A stretch of 64,000 nt of DNA from JBGAHD01 sp044226395 (GTDB lineage: Bacteria > Pseudomonadota > Gammaproteobacteria > Xanthomonadales > Ahniellaceae), in assembly GCA_044226395.1 (NCBI GenBank), contig JBGAHD010000005.1, forward strand, positions 124,001-188,000. Reading direction: 5' to 3'. The position numbers and the translations under genes were made by a program. The notes under the pieces were generated by a model. That model ran no database searches, was not told the DNA's origin, and saw only the letters and a program-made list of their open reading frames with translations. Numbering within the stretch: position 1 is the first letter of the stretch; each line of letters starts with the position of its first letter. This document shows positions 25,582-34,925 of the stretch, piece by piece.

Positions 25582-27819
25582 ATGTCCGCAAGTCCCGATC
25601 CCTACAGCGAAATTCTGGCCGCGCTCAAGGCCGGCTCGGCCGGCGGCGCCCGCGCCTTGTGCGAGGCCCTGGTCGCGCGCCAGCCGCGCGATGCCCGCGC
25701 CCATGCCCTGCACGCCCGCGCGCTCAACCAGGCCGGCGAGGCCGTGGCCGCGCGTGCCGCGGCGGAGCGCGCGCTGGCGATCGACCCGACCTTCGTGCCC
25801 GCGCATCTGGAACGCGCCACCGCCGCGCGGGCGGCCGATGACCGTCCCGCGTGGCTTCGCAGCTTGCGTCGCGCGGCCGAGTTGGCGCCGCGCCTGCCCG
25901 GCATCTGGTTCGATCTGGGCGTGGCCGAACAGGAATCCGGTGAGCGCGAAGCCGCCGAGCGCAGCTTCACCGAGGCCGCGCGCCAGGCGCCGGAGCGCTA
26001 CGCGACCTGGATCAAGCTCGGCAATCTCGCCTTCGAGCGCGAGGACTACGCCACCGCCGCGCGCGCCTATCACGCGGCCACGCAGCGTCAGCCCGAAGGC
26101 GCCGAGGCCTGGCTCAATCTCGGCGAGTCCTTGATCAAGCTCAACGACTTCGCGCGTGCGGTCACCGCCTTCGAGCGCACCTGCGCGCTGGAACCGAACT
26201 CGATCCGCGCGCACGATGGTCTGGCGCGCGCGCTCAAGGACGGCCTGGCCGATCCCGAGCGCTGGCTCGCCGCGCGCAAGCGCGCCGCCGATCTCAGCGG
26301 CTCGCCCGTGGCGCAGACGCAATTGGCCATGGACTACTGGAAGCTCTCGCGCCTGGACCTGGTGCGCGAGGCTCACGAGCGCGCCATCGCCATCGACGAA
26401 CGCTACCTGCCCGGCTATTGGGGCAAGTTCCAATACCCGCTGTCCGACGTGTTCGAGGACGACGCGGCCATGGCGCGCTTTCGCGCGGAATGGACCGAGG
26501 GCCTGGCCGAGTTCGAACGGCGCATGCCCGACGATCTCGATCCGATCACCGCCGCGTCCTGCGCGACCTTGGCGACGAACTTTCATCTGCATTATCTCGG
26601 CGAGCCCTTCGTCGAAGAGCAACGCCACTACGCGCGCGTGGTCCAGCGCCTGATGCGCGCGCTCGATCCGATCGCGGCCGGCGCGCCGCGCGGCACGCTG
26701 AGTTTTCCGCGCACGCGGGCGCGCGACGGGCGTTTGCGCATCGGCTTCTGCTCGGGCTTCGTGCGTCGGCACACGGTGATGAAGCTGTTCGAGTCGGTGA
26801 TTGTCGGACTCGATCCGCGCGAATTCGAAGTCTCGCTGTTTCACACCGCCAATCAGAAGACGCCGGAGACCGAGCGCATCGCCGCCCAGGTTGAGCACTT
26901 CGCCATGGGCGAGAACGATCTGCCGTGGTGGATCGACACCATCCGCGCGCGCGAACTGGACCTGCTGCTGTACATCGACATCGGCATGCATCCGATCGTG
27001 CAGGGCATCGCGGCCACGCGCTTGGCGCCGGTGCAGGCGGTGTTGTGGGGCCATCCGGTCACGACCGGACTCGACACCATCGATTACTTCCTCACGAGCG
27101 ACTTGATGGAACCGCCCGGGGGCGAGCGCAACTACACCGAGACTCTCGTGCGCTTGCCGAATCTCGGCACGTGTTACGCCGTGCCGCGCGACGCGCCCGT
27201 GGTGCCGCCGGAATTGGCCACGCCCGATCCCACGCGCGTGGAGTATCTGTTCGGCCAAAGCGCGTTCAAGATTCTGCCGATTCACGACCACGTGCTGGCG
27301 CGCATAGCGCGTGAGCTGCCGTCGGTGCGTTTTCATTTCATGCCGCATCCGTCCACGCACACGCGGCGTCAAGTGCGCGATCGCATGACCCGCCACTTCG
27401 CGCGCGAGGGTCTGGACTTCGACGCGCACGCGGGCCTGTTCCGTTTCGTGAAGGAACCCGAGTACTTGGGCGTGGCCAGTCGCGTGGCGGTGAATCTCGA
27501 TTCGCTGGGCTGGTCGGGCGGCAACACCACGCTCGAGGTGTTGTGGTTCGACACGCCCACGGTCACCCTGCCCGGCGCGCTGATGCGCGGGCGTCACACG
27601 TACGCGATGTTGAAGCGCCTGGAACTCGACGAGCTGATCGCGCGCGATCTCGACGACTACGTGCGGATCGCCGTCGAACTGGGCCGCTCACCGGATTGGC
27701 GCGCGGAACTCTCGGCCAAGATCGCCGAGCGCAAGCATCGGCTGTACGACGACCGCGAGGTGATCGCGGCGGTGACGCGCTTCCTGCGCGAGCACGCCGC
27801 ATCCGCCGCTACTTCGTGA
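25582..27819 (+). CDS. TPR-domain GT41 (SPINDLY/OGT-like) glycosyltransferase A
   Basis: This 745-residue protein has TPR repeats over roughly residues 1-250 and a SPINDLY/O-GlcNAc-transferase-like catalytic region from about 380. The catalytic region begins LRIGFCSGFVRRHTVMKLF, whose His fits the conserved active-site position, continues GHPVTTGLDTIDYFLTSD and FGQSAFKILPIHD with a candidate catalytic Lys near 560, and ends GWSGGNTTLEVLWFDTPTVT. GT41 enzymes put GlcNAc, fucose or other sugars on Ser/Thr of proteins. It is closer to transferase C (32829-34925) than to B. Its stop overlaps that of B tail-to-tail by 11 bases. The sugar and target are unknown. The start is the ATG without a clear Shine-Dalgarno. 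Confidence 0.85.
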   Translation: MSASPDPYSEILAALKAGSAGGARALCEALVARQPRDARAHALHARALNQAGEAVAARAAAERALAIDPTFVPAHLERATAARAADDRPAWLRSLRRAAELAPRLPGIWFDLGVAEQESGEREAAERSFTEAARQAPERYATWIKLGNLAFEREDYATAARAYHAATQRQPEGAEAWLNLGESLIKLNDFARAVTAFERTCALEPNSIRAHDGLARALKDGLADPERWLAARKRAADLSGSPVAQTQLAMDYWKLSRLDLVREAHERAIAIDERYLPGYWGKFQYPLSDVFEDDAAMARFRAEWTEGLAEFERRMPDDLDPITAASCATLATNFHLHYLGEPFVEEQRHYARVVQRLMRALDPIAAGAPRGTLSFPRTRARDGRLRIGFCSGFVRRHTVMKLFESVIVGLDPREFEVSLFHTANQKTPETERIAAQVEHFAMGENDLPWWIDTIRARELDLLLYIDIGMHPIVQGIAATRLAPVQAVLWGHPVTTGLDTIDYFLTSDLMEPPGGERNYTETLVRLPNLGTCYAVPRDAPVVPPELATPDPTRVEYLFGQSAFKILPIHDHVLARIARELPSVRFHFMPHPSTHTRRQVRDRMTRHFAREGLDFDAHAGLFRFVKEPEYLGVASRVAVNLDSLGWSGGNTTLEVLWFDTPTVTLPGALMRGRHTYAMLKRLELDELIARDLDDYVRIAVELGRSPDWRAELSAKIAERKHRLYDDREVIAAVTRFLREHAASAATS

Positions 27820-29740
27820 CGCGCGCCAGGGCGTCGCGCACGGCGGCCTCGAAATCGCGCGCGAAACGCGTGGCGTCGCCGAAGCCTTGGCGCGCGCGTT
27901 CGCGCAAGGTCTCGCGCCATGTCGCGCGACGCGCTTCGTCGCCTGCGTGCTTCACCGCGATCGCGACATAGTCGTCGACATCGCTCGCGATCAGATCCGA
28001 CAAGCCGACCGCGTGCAGCAGGCTCGCCGATTGCCGGCTGACCAAGGTGTCACCCGGCCGCGTGATCACCGGCACGCCCATCCACAGCGCGTCGCACGTC
28101 GTGGCGCAACCGGAAAACGGAAACGGGTCGAGCGCGATGTCGATCTCGCCATAACGCGCCAAGGTCTCGGCATAGGCGCCGTAGCCCTCGAAGCGAATAC
28201 GCTCGGGGTCGATGCCATGCGCCGCGAAACGACGATCGAGCACCAGTCGCCGCGTCGCCTCATCGCCGAGACCGCCGCCCTTGAGCAGCAAGGTCGAACC
28301 GGGCACGGCGCGCAGAATCGCCGACCACGCCTGCGCCACTTCGTCGTTGAGCTTGGACAGCCGATTGAAACTGCCGAAGCGCACCGGACCCGGCGCGCGC
28401 GCGACGATCGCGGGCGCGGTCGTGGCCGGCGCGTAGCACAAGCGCCCGGCGGGCAGACGCACGACGCGCTCGGTGAACAGCGCATCGTCGCGCTCGGGCG
28501 TGAGCACGGCATCGGACAAGAACACGTCCATCGCCGGCACGGCCGTGGTGCAGAAGTAGTCGAGCCAACTCACCTGCAGCGGCGCCATCCGCAGCGCGAA
28601 AGCGGTGAGGCGATTGCCCGGCGCGTGCCCGGCCAGATCGAAAGCCACGTCGATGCCATCGGCGATCAAGCGCTCGCGCAGCGCGGCATCGTCGAGCAGC
28701 GCGACCTCGTGCCAGGTATCGGCGGCGGCGACGAAGCGCGCGGTCATCGGATCGGCGAAGGCATTGGTCGCGTAGAGATGAATCTCGAAGTTCGCGCGAT
28801 CGATCGCGTCGAGCAAGGGCAACAGGAAACTCGCCACCGGTCCTTCATGAAACCGCGGCGAGACGAAGCCCAGGCGAATCCGTCCCGACGCGCGCGTCGC
28901 GCGCGGCAACGGCAGCGCCTCGGGCGCATGACGACGCGCCCAGTCGCCATGCGCCTCGAACAAGGCGCGCGCGCTGACTTCCGGCGCGAGCTGCATGGCG
29001 ATCAGGGCATTGCTGCGTGCGGCCGCGAAATCGGGCGCTTGCGCCAGCAGCACGCGATAGGCCTCGAGCGCTTCCTCGACTTCACCCAGATCGAGCAAGG
29101 CCGCGGCGAACAGCAGATGCGCGTCGCGCGGCGCGCCCTCGCGCGCGATGCAGGCGCGCAGCGCGGCGCAGGCTTCGGTCGGTTGCTCCGCGTGATAGAG
29201 CGCGCGGCCGAGATGAAACTCGGCCTCGGGCTGGCCCGGCGTCAGTTGATGCCAGGCGCGATACGGCGCGATGGCGGCGGCCGGACCATGATGGATCTCG
29301 AGCACGCGACCGAAGGCGGCGAAGGCGCGCGGTTCATCGCGACGAAGGCGCAACGCCGATTCCAGCGCGCGCTCGGCGCCCGACCAGTCGCGCAGCGCTT
29401 CCAGCGCCAGCCCGAGGTTGAGCCACGCGCCGAAGTGATTCGGGTCGAGGGTCACGGCTTGTCGCGCGGCCTCGGCGGCCTGGGCATGATGTCCCGCGGC
29501 CAGGCGCACGGCGGCGAGATTGGCCCAGACCATGGCGCCCGTGGCGCCAACGGTCAACGCGCGGACGATGTGCGCCTCGGCCTCGTCGTGACGGCCCTGC
29601 TGATGGCGCAAGAGGCCGTACATATGCCACGCGTCGGCCAGCTCCGGCTCGGCCGCGAGCACGGCGGCGTAGGCGCGGTCGGCCACGTCGAATTGCCCGG
29701 CGCGATGCGCGGCCAGGGCCTGGGCTAGTTGTGGGTTCAC
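27809..29740 (-). CDS. TPR-domain GT41 (OGT-like) glycosyltransferase B
   Basis: This 643-residue protein has about seven TPR-like repeats (1-280) and a C-terminal OGT-like region. RIRLGFVSPRFHEGPVASFL holds the expected active-site His. FGSFNRLSKLNDEV holds the expected Lys (equivalent to Lys842 of human OGT). DPFPFSGCATTCDALWMGVP and GLSDLIASDVDDYV are the nucleotide-binding and C-terminal motifs. It is more like classical bacterial OGT than transferases A and C are. A protein Ser/Thr target is inferred from the family and the TPR superhelix. It converges with gene A and is divergent from ettA by 170 bases. Confidence 0.87.
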   Translation of the reverse strand: MNPQLAQALAAHRAGQFDVADRAYAAVLAAEPELADAWHMYGLLRHQQGRHDEAEAHIVRALTVGATGAMVWANLAAVRLAAGHHAQAAEAARQAVTLDPNHFGAWLNLGLALEALRDWSGAERALESALRLRRDEPRAFAAFGRVLEIHHGPAAAIAPYRAWHQLTPGQPEAEFHLGRALYHAEQPTEACAALRACIAREGAPRDAHLLFAAALLDLGEVEEALEAYRVLLAQAPDFAAARSNALIAMQLAPEVSARALFEAHGDWARRHAPEALPLPRATRASGRIRLGFVSPRFHEGPVASFLLPLLDAIDRANFEIHLYATNAFADPMTARFVAAADTWHEVALLDDAALRERLIADGIDVAFDLAGHAPGNRLTAFALRMAPLQVSWLDYFCTTAVPAMDVFLSDAVLTPERDDALFTERVVRLPAGRLCYAPATTAPAIVARAPGPVRFGSFNRLSKLNDEVAQAWSAILRAVPGSTLLLKGGGLGDEATRRLVLDRRFAAHGIDPERIRFEGYGAYAETLARYGEIDIALDPFPFSGCATTCDALWMGVPVITRPGDTLVSRQSASLLHAVGLSDLIASDVDDYVAIAVKHAGDEARRATWRETLRERARQGFGDATRFARDFEAAVRDALARVTK

Positions 29741-29910
29741 GCGGGCTCGCCGACGAAAGGGGCGCGAAGCTCACCACAGGCCCGGGCGCGGTGCAATGCC
29801 GTGCTGGACTTGCGCGGCCGGGTCCACGAAAATGCCGGCTTCCTCTCATGGCCACAGACCCGCCGCCCTCTGGCGTTCGCGGTCGCGCGCCCCAAGCCGC
29901 AGAGCATCCT

Positions 29911-31575
29911 ATGCAGTACATCTACACCATGATCGGGGTCAGCAAGGTCGTGCCCCCGAAGCGCGAGATCATCAAGGACATCTCGCTGTCGTTCTTCCCC
30001 GGCGCCAAGATCGGCCTGCTGGGTCTCAACGGCGCGGGCAAGTCCACGGTGCTGCGCATCATGGCTGGCGTCGACAAGGAATATAACGGCGAGGCGCGCC
30101 CGCAACCGGGCATCAAGATCGGCTATCTGCCGCAGGAACCGCAGCTCGACGACCACAAGACCGTGCGCGAGTCGGTCGAGGAAGCGATGAGCGAACTCAA
30201 GAACGCGCAAGCGCGTCTCGAGGAAGTCTACGCGGCCTACGCCGAACCCGACGCGGATTTCGACAAGCTCTCGGCCGAACAGCAGCGCCTCGAAGCGATC
30301 ATTCAAGCGGCCGATGGTCACAACCTCGATCAGCAACTTGAGCAAGCCGCCGACGCGCTGCGTCTTCCGCCGTGGGACGCGAAGATCGCCAACCTCTCGG
30401 GCGGCGAGCGTCGTCGCGTTGCATTGTGCCGACTGTTGTTGTCCAACCCGGACATGTTGCTGCTCGATGAACCCACCAACCATCTCGACGCGGAAAGCGT
30501 GGAATGGTTAGAGCAGTTTCTGCAACGTTATCCGGGTACCGTGGTCGCGGTCACACATGATAGATACTTCCTGGACAATGCTGCCGAATGGATCCTGGAA
30601 TTGGATCGCGGTCGCGGTATTCCATGGAAAGGCAATTATTCGTCGTGGCTCGAACAGAAAGATCAGCGCCTCAAGCAAGAAGCTTCTTCGGAAAAAGCGC
30701 GACAGAAGGCCATCGAGGCCGAATTGTCGTGGGTGCGCCAGAACGCCAAGGGTCGTCAGGCCAAGAGCAAGGCGCGCCTGCAGCGTTTCGAAGAGCTGAG
30801 TTCGCAGGAATATCAGAAGCGCAACGAGACCAACGAAATTTATATTCCACCGGGCGAGCGCCTGGGCGATCTGGTCATCGAATTCAAGAATGTGACCAAG
30901 GGCTTTGGCGATCGCCTGTTGATCGACGATCTGTCGTTCAAGGTGCCGCCGGGCGCGATCGTGGGCATCATCGGTCCCAACGGCGCGGGCAAATCGACCT
31001 TCTTCCGAATGATCCGTGGCATCGAGAAGCCCGACTCCGGCGAGATCGTGATCGGTCCGACCGTGCAATTGGCCTTCGTCGATCAGTCGCGCGATTCGCT
31101 CACGGGCGATCACAACGTGTTCCAGGAAATCTCCGGCGGCGCCGACATGATCACGGTCGGCAAGTACACCACGCCGGCGCGTGCCTACATCGGCCGTTTC
31201 AACTTCAAGGGCGCCGATCAGCAGAAGATGGTCGGTCAGCTCTCCGGTGGCGAACGCGGTCGCCTGCATCTGGCCAAGACCTTGATGGCCGGCGGCAACG
31301 TGCTGCTGCTCGACGAACCGTCGAACGACTTGGACGTCGAGACGCTGCGCGCGCTCGAGGATGCCCTGCTGGAATTCCCCGGCTGCGCGATGGTGATCTC
31401 GCATGATCGCTGGTTCCTCGATCGCATCGCCACGCACATCCTGGCGTTCGAGGGCGACTCGCACGTCGAGTTCTTCCCGGGCAATTACACCGACTACGAG
31501 GCCGACAAGAAGCGTCGCCTCGGCGACGAGGGCGCCCGCCCGCATCGCATCAAGTACAAGCCGCTGTCGCGCTGA
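29911..31575 (+). CDS. ettA: Energy-dependent translational throttle ABC-F protein EttA
   Basis: EttA binds the ribosomal E site and gates early elongation according to the ATP/ADP ratio. The 554-residue protein has two ABC cassettes without membrane segments: Walker A GLNGAGKS at 38-45, LSGGERRRVALCRLLL, the arm/P-site tether region in the middle, then GPNGAGKSTF and LSGGERGRLHLAKTL. The start MQYIYTMIGVSKVVPPKREI is as in other EttA proteins; upstream ATGs were rejected. Bases about 30480-30860 use rare codons (TTA at codon 200, AGA at codon 218) and are visibly less GC-rich than the rest. It has no functional link to the surrounding glycosyltransferases. Confidence 0.96.
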   Translation: MQYIYTMIGVSKVVPPKREIIKDISLSFFPGAKIGLLGLNGAGKSTVLRIMAGVDKEYNGEARPQPGIKIGYLPQEPQLDDHKTVRESVEEAMSELKNAQARLEEVYAAYAEPDADFDKLSAEQQRLEAIIQAADGHNLDQQLEQAADALRLPPWDAKIANLSGGERRRVALCRLLLSNPDMLLLDEPTNHLDAESVEWLEQFLQRYPGTVVAVTHDRYFLDNAAEWILELDRGRGIPWKGNYSSWLEQKDQRLKQEASSEKARQKAIEAELSWVRQNAKGRQAKSKARLQRFEELSSQEYQKRNETNEIYIPPGERLGDLVIEFKNVTKGFGDRLLIDDLSFKVPPGAIVGIIGPNGAGKSTFFRMIRGIEKPDSGEIVIGPTVQLAFVDQSRDSLTGDHNVFQEISGGADMITVGKYTTPARAYIGRFNFKGADQQKMVGQLSGGERGRLHLAKTLMAGGNVLLLDEPSNDLDVETLRALEDALLEFPGCAMVISHDRWFLDRIATHILAFEGDSHVEFFPGNYTDYEADKKRRLGDEGARPHRIKYKPLSR

Positions 31576-31587
31576 GCCCGGTGAATC

Positions 31588-32832
31588 ATGACCGCGCCTG
31601 AACTCGATCAGGCGCGGCGCCTGCTGCGCGAAGGCGCGATCGAACGCGCGCGCGAGGTGGTCGAGGATCTGCGGCGGACCGATCCGCGTCATGCCGACGT
31701 GTGGTTGTTGCTCGGCACGATCGAGCTGCTCGAAGGTCGCGCCGATGCGGCCCTGCGCGCCGCGCGCGAAGCGATGAGCCTGGCGCCCGAGCAGGCCGGC
31801 GGCCGCGTCATGCTGGCTCAGGCGCTGGCCTTGCGCGGCGAACACGCGGCGGCCGCGGAAGCCGCGCGCGCGGTGCTGTCCGAACACGCCGATTTCGCGC
31901 CCGCGCAGATGGCCCTGGCCGATGCCTTGAGCGCGCAGGATCGGGTTCGCGAGGCCGCGCCACTGCGCGTGCGTCTGGCCCGGCGCTTTCCTACCTCGCG
32001 CACGCAAATGGCGACGCTGTTGTCCGAGGCGCAGACCCTGGTTCGACGCGGCGAATGCGCGCCGCGCGCGCTGCGGTCCGATGTCGCGGACCTGTTTTCC
32101 GTGGTGATCTGCAGCATCCGACCCGAGCGCTTGGCGCGCGCGCGCGCCAGTCTCGCGCGCGCGTTTGGCGCGACGCCGTGGGAACTGATCGTCATCGACG
32201 ACGCGCGCTCGTTGTGCGAGGGCTATAACCGCGGCCTGGCGCGCGCCAATGGCGAGCACGTGATCTTCTGTCACGACGACATCGAGGTGCTGTCCGAGCA
32301 TCTGGGCACCGTGCTCGCCGAGGCGCTGACGCGCGCCGACGTGGTCGGCGTCGCCGGCAGTCCGGAGTTGCTCGGCCCGACGTGGTTCTGGGCGCCACCG
32401 CCCGCGCGCCATGGCTGGATCGTTCACCTCGTCGACGATCGGCCCAAGGTCGATGTGTTCAGCGTCGACGACGCGCGCGAGATCGAGATGAAACTGCTCG
32501 ACGGCGTCTTCCTCGCCTGCCGCCGCGACACCGCGCGCACGCTCGGCTTCGACGAGCGCACCTTCGATGCGTTTCACTTCTACGATCTGGATTTCACCCT
32601 GCGCGCGCATCGCGCCGGGCTGCGCGTGCGCGTGAATCACGACGTGTGGCTGGCGCACTGGTCGGGCGGCACCTACAACGAGGATTGGCATCGCGGCGCC
32701 GATCGCTTCGTGCATAAGTTCCGTCTACCGCCCGGCCCGCCGTGCGCGCCGATCAGCGGCGGCGCGGTGCACGCCGACGACATGGATCAGGCGCGCGAAG
32801 TCCTGCGTTGGTTGCGCGCCTGGACGCGCTAA
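31588..32832 (+). CDS. TPR-linked glycosyltransferase
   Basis: This 414-residue protein has an N-terminal TPR-like helical region (residues about 1-165) followed by a GT-A type transferase domain. The latter starts FSVVICSIRPERLARARASL, with IVIDDARSLCEGYNRGLARA and the DxD-like acidic motif CHDDIEVLS near residue 230. LLDGVFLACRRDTARTLGFD and the DLDFTLRAHRAGL segment resemble GT2 enzymes. It begins 12 bases after ettA and is probably cotranscribed with it. Its TAA stop overlaps the stop of transferase C by four bases, tail to tail. The TPR fusion suggests a protein or multiprotein acceptor. Donor unknown. Confidence 0.8.
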   Translation: MTAPELDQARRLLREGAIERAREVVEDLRRTDPRHADVWLLLGTIELLEGRADAALRAAREAMSLAPEQAGGRVMLAQALALRGEHAAAAEAARAVLSEHADFAPAQMALADALSAQDRVREAAPLRVRLARRFPTSRTQMATLLSEAQTLVRRGECAPRALRSDVADLFSVVICSIRPERLARARASLARAFGATPWELIVIDDARSLCEGYNRGLARANGEHVIFCHDDIEVLSEHLGTVLAEALTRADVVGVAGSPELLGPTWFWAPPPARHGWIVHLVDDRPKVDVFSVDDAREIEMKLLDGVFLACRRDTARTLGFDERTFDAFHFYDLDFTLRAHRAGLRVRVNHDVWLAHWSGGTYNEDWHRGADRFVHKFRLPPGPPCAPISGGAVHADDMDQAREVLRWLRAWTR

Positions 32833-34925
32833 GCGCGTCCGCAGGCTCGCCAGAGAAAATCTTCCAGGCCGCGAATCGGCGCGTCATCGTCGTACAGCAC
32901 GGCCTTGCGCGCGGCGATCGCGGCGACCGCGCGTGCGTGAAAGTCCGCGTCCTCGCAAAGCCGCGCGACGAGGTCGACATGCGCTTCGTCGTCCGCGGCG
33001 GAGAGCATCGCGTCGAGCCCTAGCAAGCGCAGCATGCCGTGCGTGTGCCGCGCGCGCATGAAATCGCCGGCGCGCGTGACGACGGGGAGATCGTGAGCCA
33101 GGGCCTCTAGCGTGGTGTGACCGCCGGACCAGCCTTGCGTGTCGATCATCACGTCGGCCTCGCGCATGGTGCGCATGAAGGCCTCGCGCGAAAGAAAACC
33201 GTGCACGGTCACGCGCGTGTCGAAGTCTTGGCCGTGGCTCGCGAAGACCGCGCGCAAGCGCTCGACGAAGAGCGCGCGCACCGCCGGCACCGGATGTGGA
33301 ATCACGTCGAAACGCGCGCGCGGCACGCGTCGCGCGATGCGCGCGAGCAGCTCTTGATTCGCCGGCAACCACTTGAAGACGCTTTGCGCGCAGAGCAGAC
33401 GAATCTCGCCGTGAAGCGGCAAGGTACGGCGTTGAAAACCGCGCGCGCTGTCGGGCAGATCGAAGCGGATGCCGAGTCCGGGCAGGCGCACGAGCCGTTC
33501 GGCGTAGTGCGCGTCGGCGTCGGCGGGCTCCATCGCGTCACCGCTCAGGAAGTAATCCACCGCGGGCAGACCCGAGGTGACGGGATGACCCCAGGCCATC
33601 GCGGTGGCCGGCGCGAAGCGTGTCGGCGCGAGCACTTGGGTCAAGCCATCCATGCCGATGTCGAGCCAGATCAAGGCATCGAGATCGGCCTCGATCAGGG
33701 CACGCGCCCAGGCGTCGTTGTCGGTGTGCCCGCGAATCACGCGATCGGCGATCGCATCGAGACCGCGCGTGACGTGGTCGGCCGTCCCGCCGAGGTGAAT
33801 CGCCACCACTTCGAAACGCGCGCGATCCAGACGCTTGAGCCAATTGCCGAACAAGCCCCACACGGTGTGGTCGCGCAAGTATGCCGATGCAAAGCCGATG
33901 CGCAGACGCCCCTGCTCGCGCGGACGCTGACGAACGCGCGCGTGATCGAAGCGCCCCGCGCTCCAGCGCGTGCACAGCGCGCCGAAGCGGCGCATCGGCG
34001 GCAACAGATCGCCGCCCTGGTAGTGCATGAAGAACGGCGGCTGCAGCACCATCGCGGCGATGCGCTCGTCGATGCCATGACGGTCCAGCGGCAGCGCCTC
34101 GAATTCACGCAGGCCTTGCAGCCAGTGCTCGCGCCAGCGCGTGACGCTGGCCTCGTCGGCATGCAACAAGGGCGGCAAATTCCAGTGCACCCAGCGCGCG
34201 CCGAGATCGTGGGGCGCGCGGCGCAACACGTCGGCGAGCGCCTCGCGCGCGGCATCAGTCAGACCCATGCGCGCGATGGCGAAGGCGCGGTCGCGACGGC
34301 GGTCCACGGCATCGGGATCGAGCGCGATCTCACGATCGCGGCAGCGCAGCGCGGCTTCGAGATCGCCCTCGAGTTCCAAGGCCTCGGCGAGGCCACGCCA
34401 GGCGGCGGCGACTTGGGGGTCGACCGTGGTCCACCACGCGAAGTCCTCGCGCGCTTCGCGACCACGATAGGCGCGCAAGTGCGCGAGGCCGCGGCCAATG
34501 CGGGCGTCGCGCCAATCCGGGCGTAGGCGCAGGCATTCGTCATAGCTGGCGACCGCCGCGTCGAGTTCGCCGAGTTCAAGCAAGGCATTGGCGAGATGCA
34601 GATGCAGCGGCGGCGCGTGCGGCGCCAGGTCGACCGCGCGACGCAGCGAAGCCACCGCTCCCGGCAAATCTCCGCGATGCGCGCGCGCCAGACCCAACGC
34701 GTGATGCGCGCCGGGAAAATTCGGCGCGACACGCGCGAAGCGCTCACCGAGCAACACGGCCAGACCCGCGTCGCCGAGTTGCAGCGCCAGGCCGCAGGCG
34801 CGCGCCAAGGCATCGGGCAAGGACGCGGCGGGCAGTTCCGACCAAGCACGCAGCGCGCTCGTGGCGGCATCGCGTTGACCCGCGCGCACCAGCGACTCGA
34901 TCTCGCCGAGATCGGCCGCGTTCAT
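32829..34925 (-). CDS. TPR-domain GT41 (SPINDLY/OGT-like) glycosyltransferase C
   Basis: This 698-residue protein has TPR repeats at about 1-240 and a catalytic region from about 350. Motifs match transferase A closely: LRIGFASAYLRDHTVWGLFG, GHPVTSGLPAVDYFLSGDAM, CAQSVFKWLPAN with the candidate Lys, and DTQGWSGGHTTLEALAHDLP. The start overlaps the upstream GT2 stop as ATGA, placing it last in the seven-gene minus-strand operon. Protein O-glycosylation is inferred from the family. It may share an ancestor with A by duplication. Confidence 0.85.
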   Translation of the reverse strand: MNAADLGEIESLVRAGQRDAATSALRAWSELPAASLPDALARACGLALQLGDAGLAVLLGERFARVAPNFPGAHHALGLARAHRGDLPGAVASLRRAVDLAPHAPPLHLHLANALLELGELDAAVASYDECLRLRPDWRDARIGRGLAHLRAYRGREAREDFAWWTTVDPQVAAAWRGLAEALELEGDLEAALRCRDREIALDPDAVDRRRDRAFAIARMGLTDAAREALADVLRRAPHDLGARWVHWNLPPLLHADEASVTRWREHWLQGLREFEALPLDRHGIDERIAAMVLQPPFFMHYQGGDLLPPMRRFGALCTRWSAGRFDHARVRQRPREQGRLRIGFASAYLRDHTVWGLFGNWLKRLDRARFEVVAIHLGGTADHVTRGLDAIADRVIRGHTDNDAWARALIEADLDALIWLDIGMDGLTQVLAPTRFAPATAMAWGHPVTSGLPAVDYFLSGDAMEPADADAHYAERLVRLPGLGIRFDLPDSARGFQRRTLPLHGEIRLLCAQSVFKWLPANQELLARIARRVPRARFDVIPHPVPAVRALFVERLRAVFASHGQDFDTRVTVHGFLSREAFMRTMREADVMIDTQGWSGGHTTLEALAHDLPVVTRAGDFMRARHTHGMLRLLGLDAMLSAADDEAHVDLVARLCEDADFHARAVAAIAARKAVLYDDDAPIRGLEDFLWRACGRA

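Noticed and set aside
25483..27597. 704-codon minus-strand frame over transferase A
   Set aside because: Antisense to a TPR-GT41 gene with clear motifs. It looks like a shadow frame.
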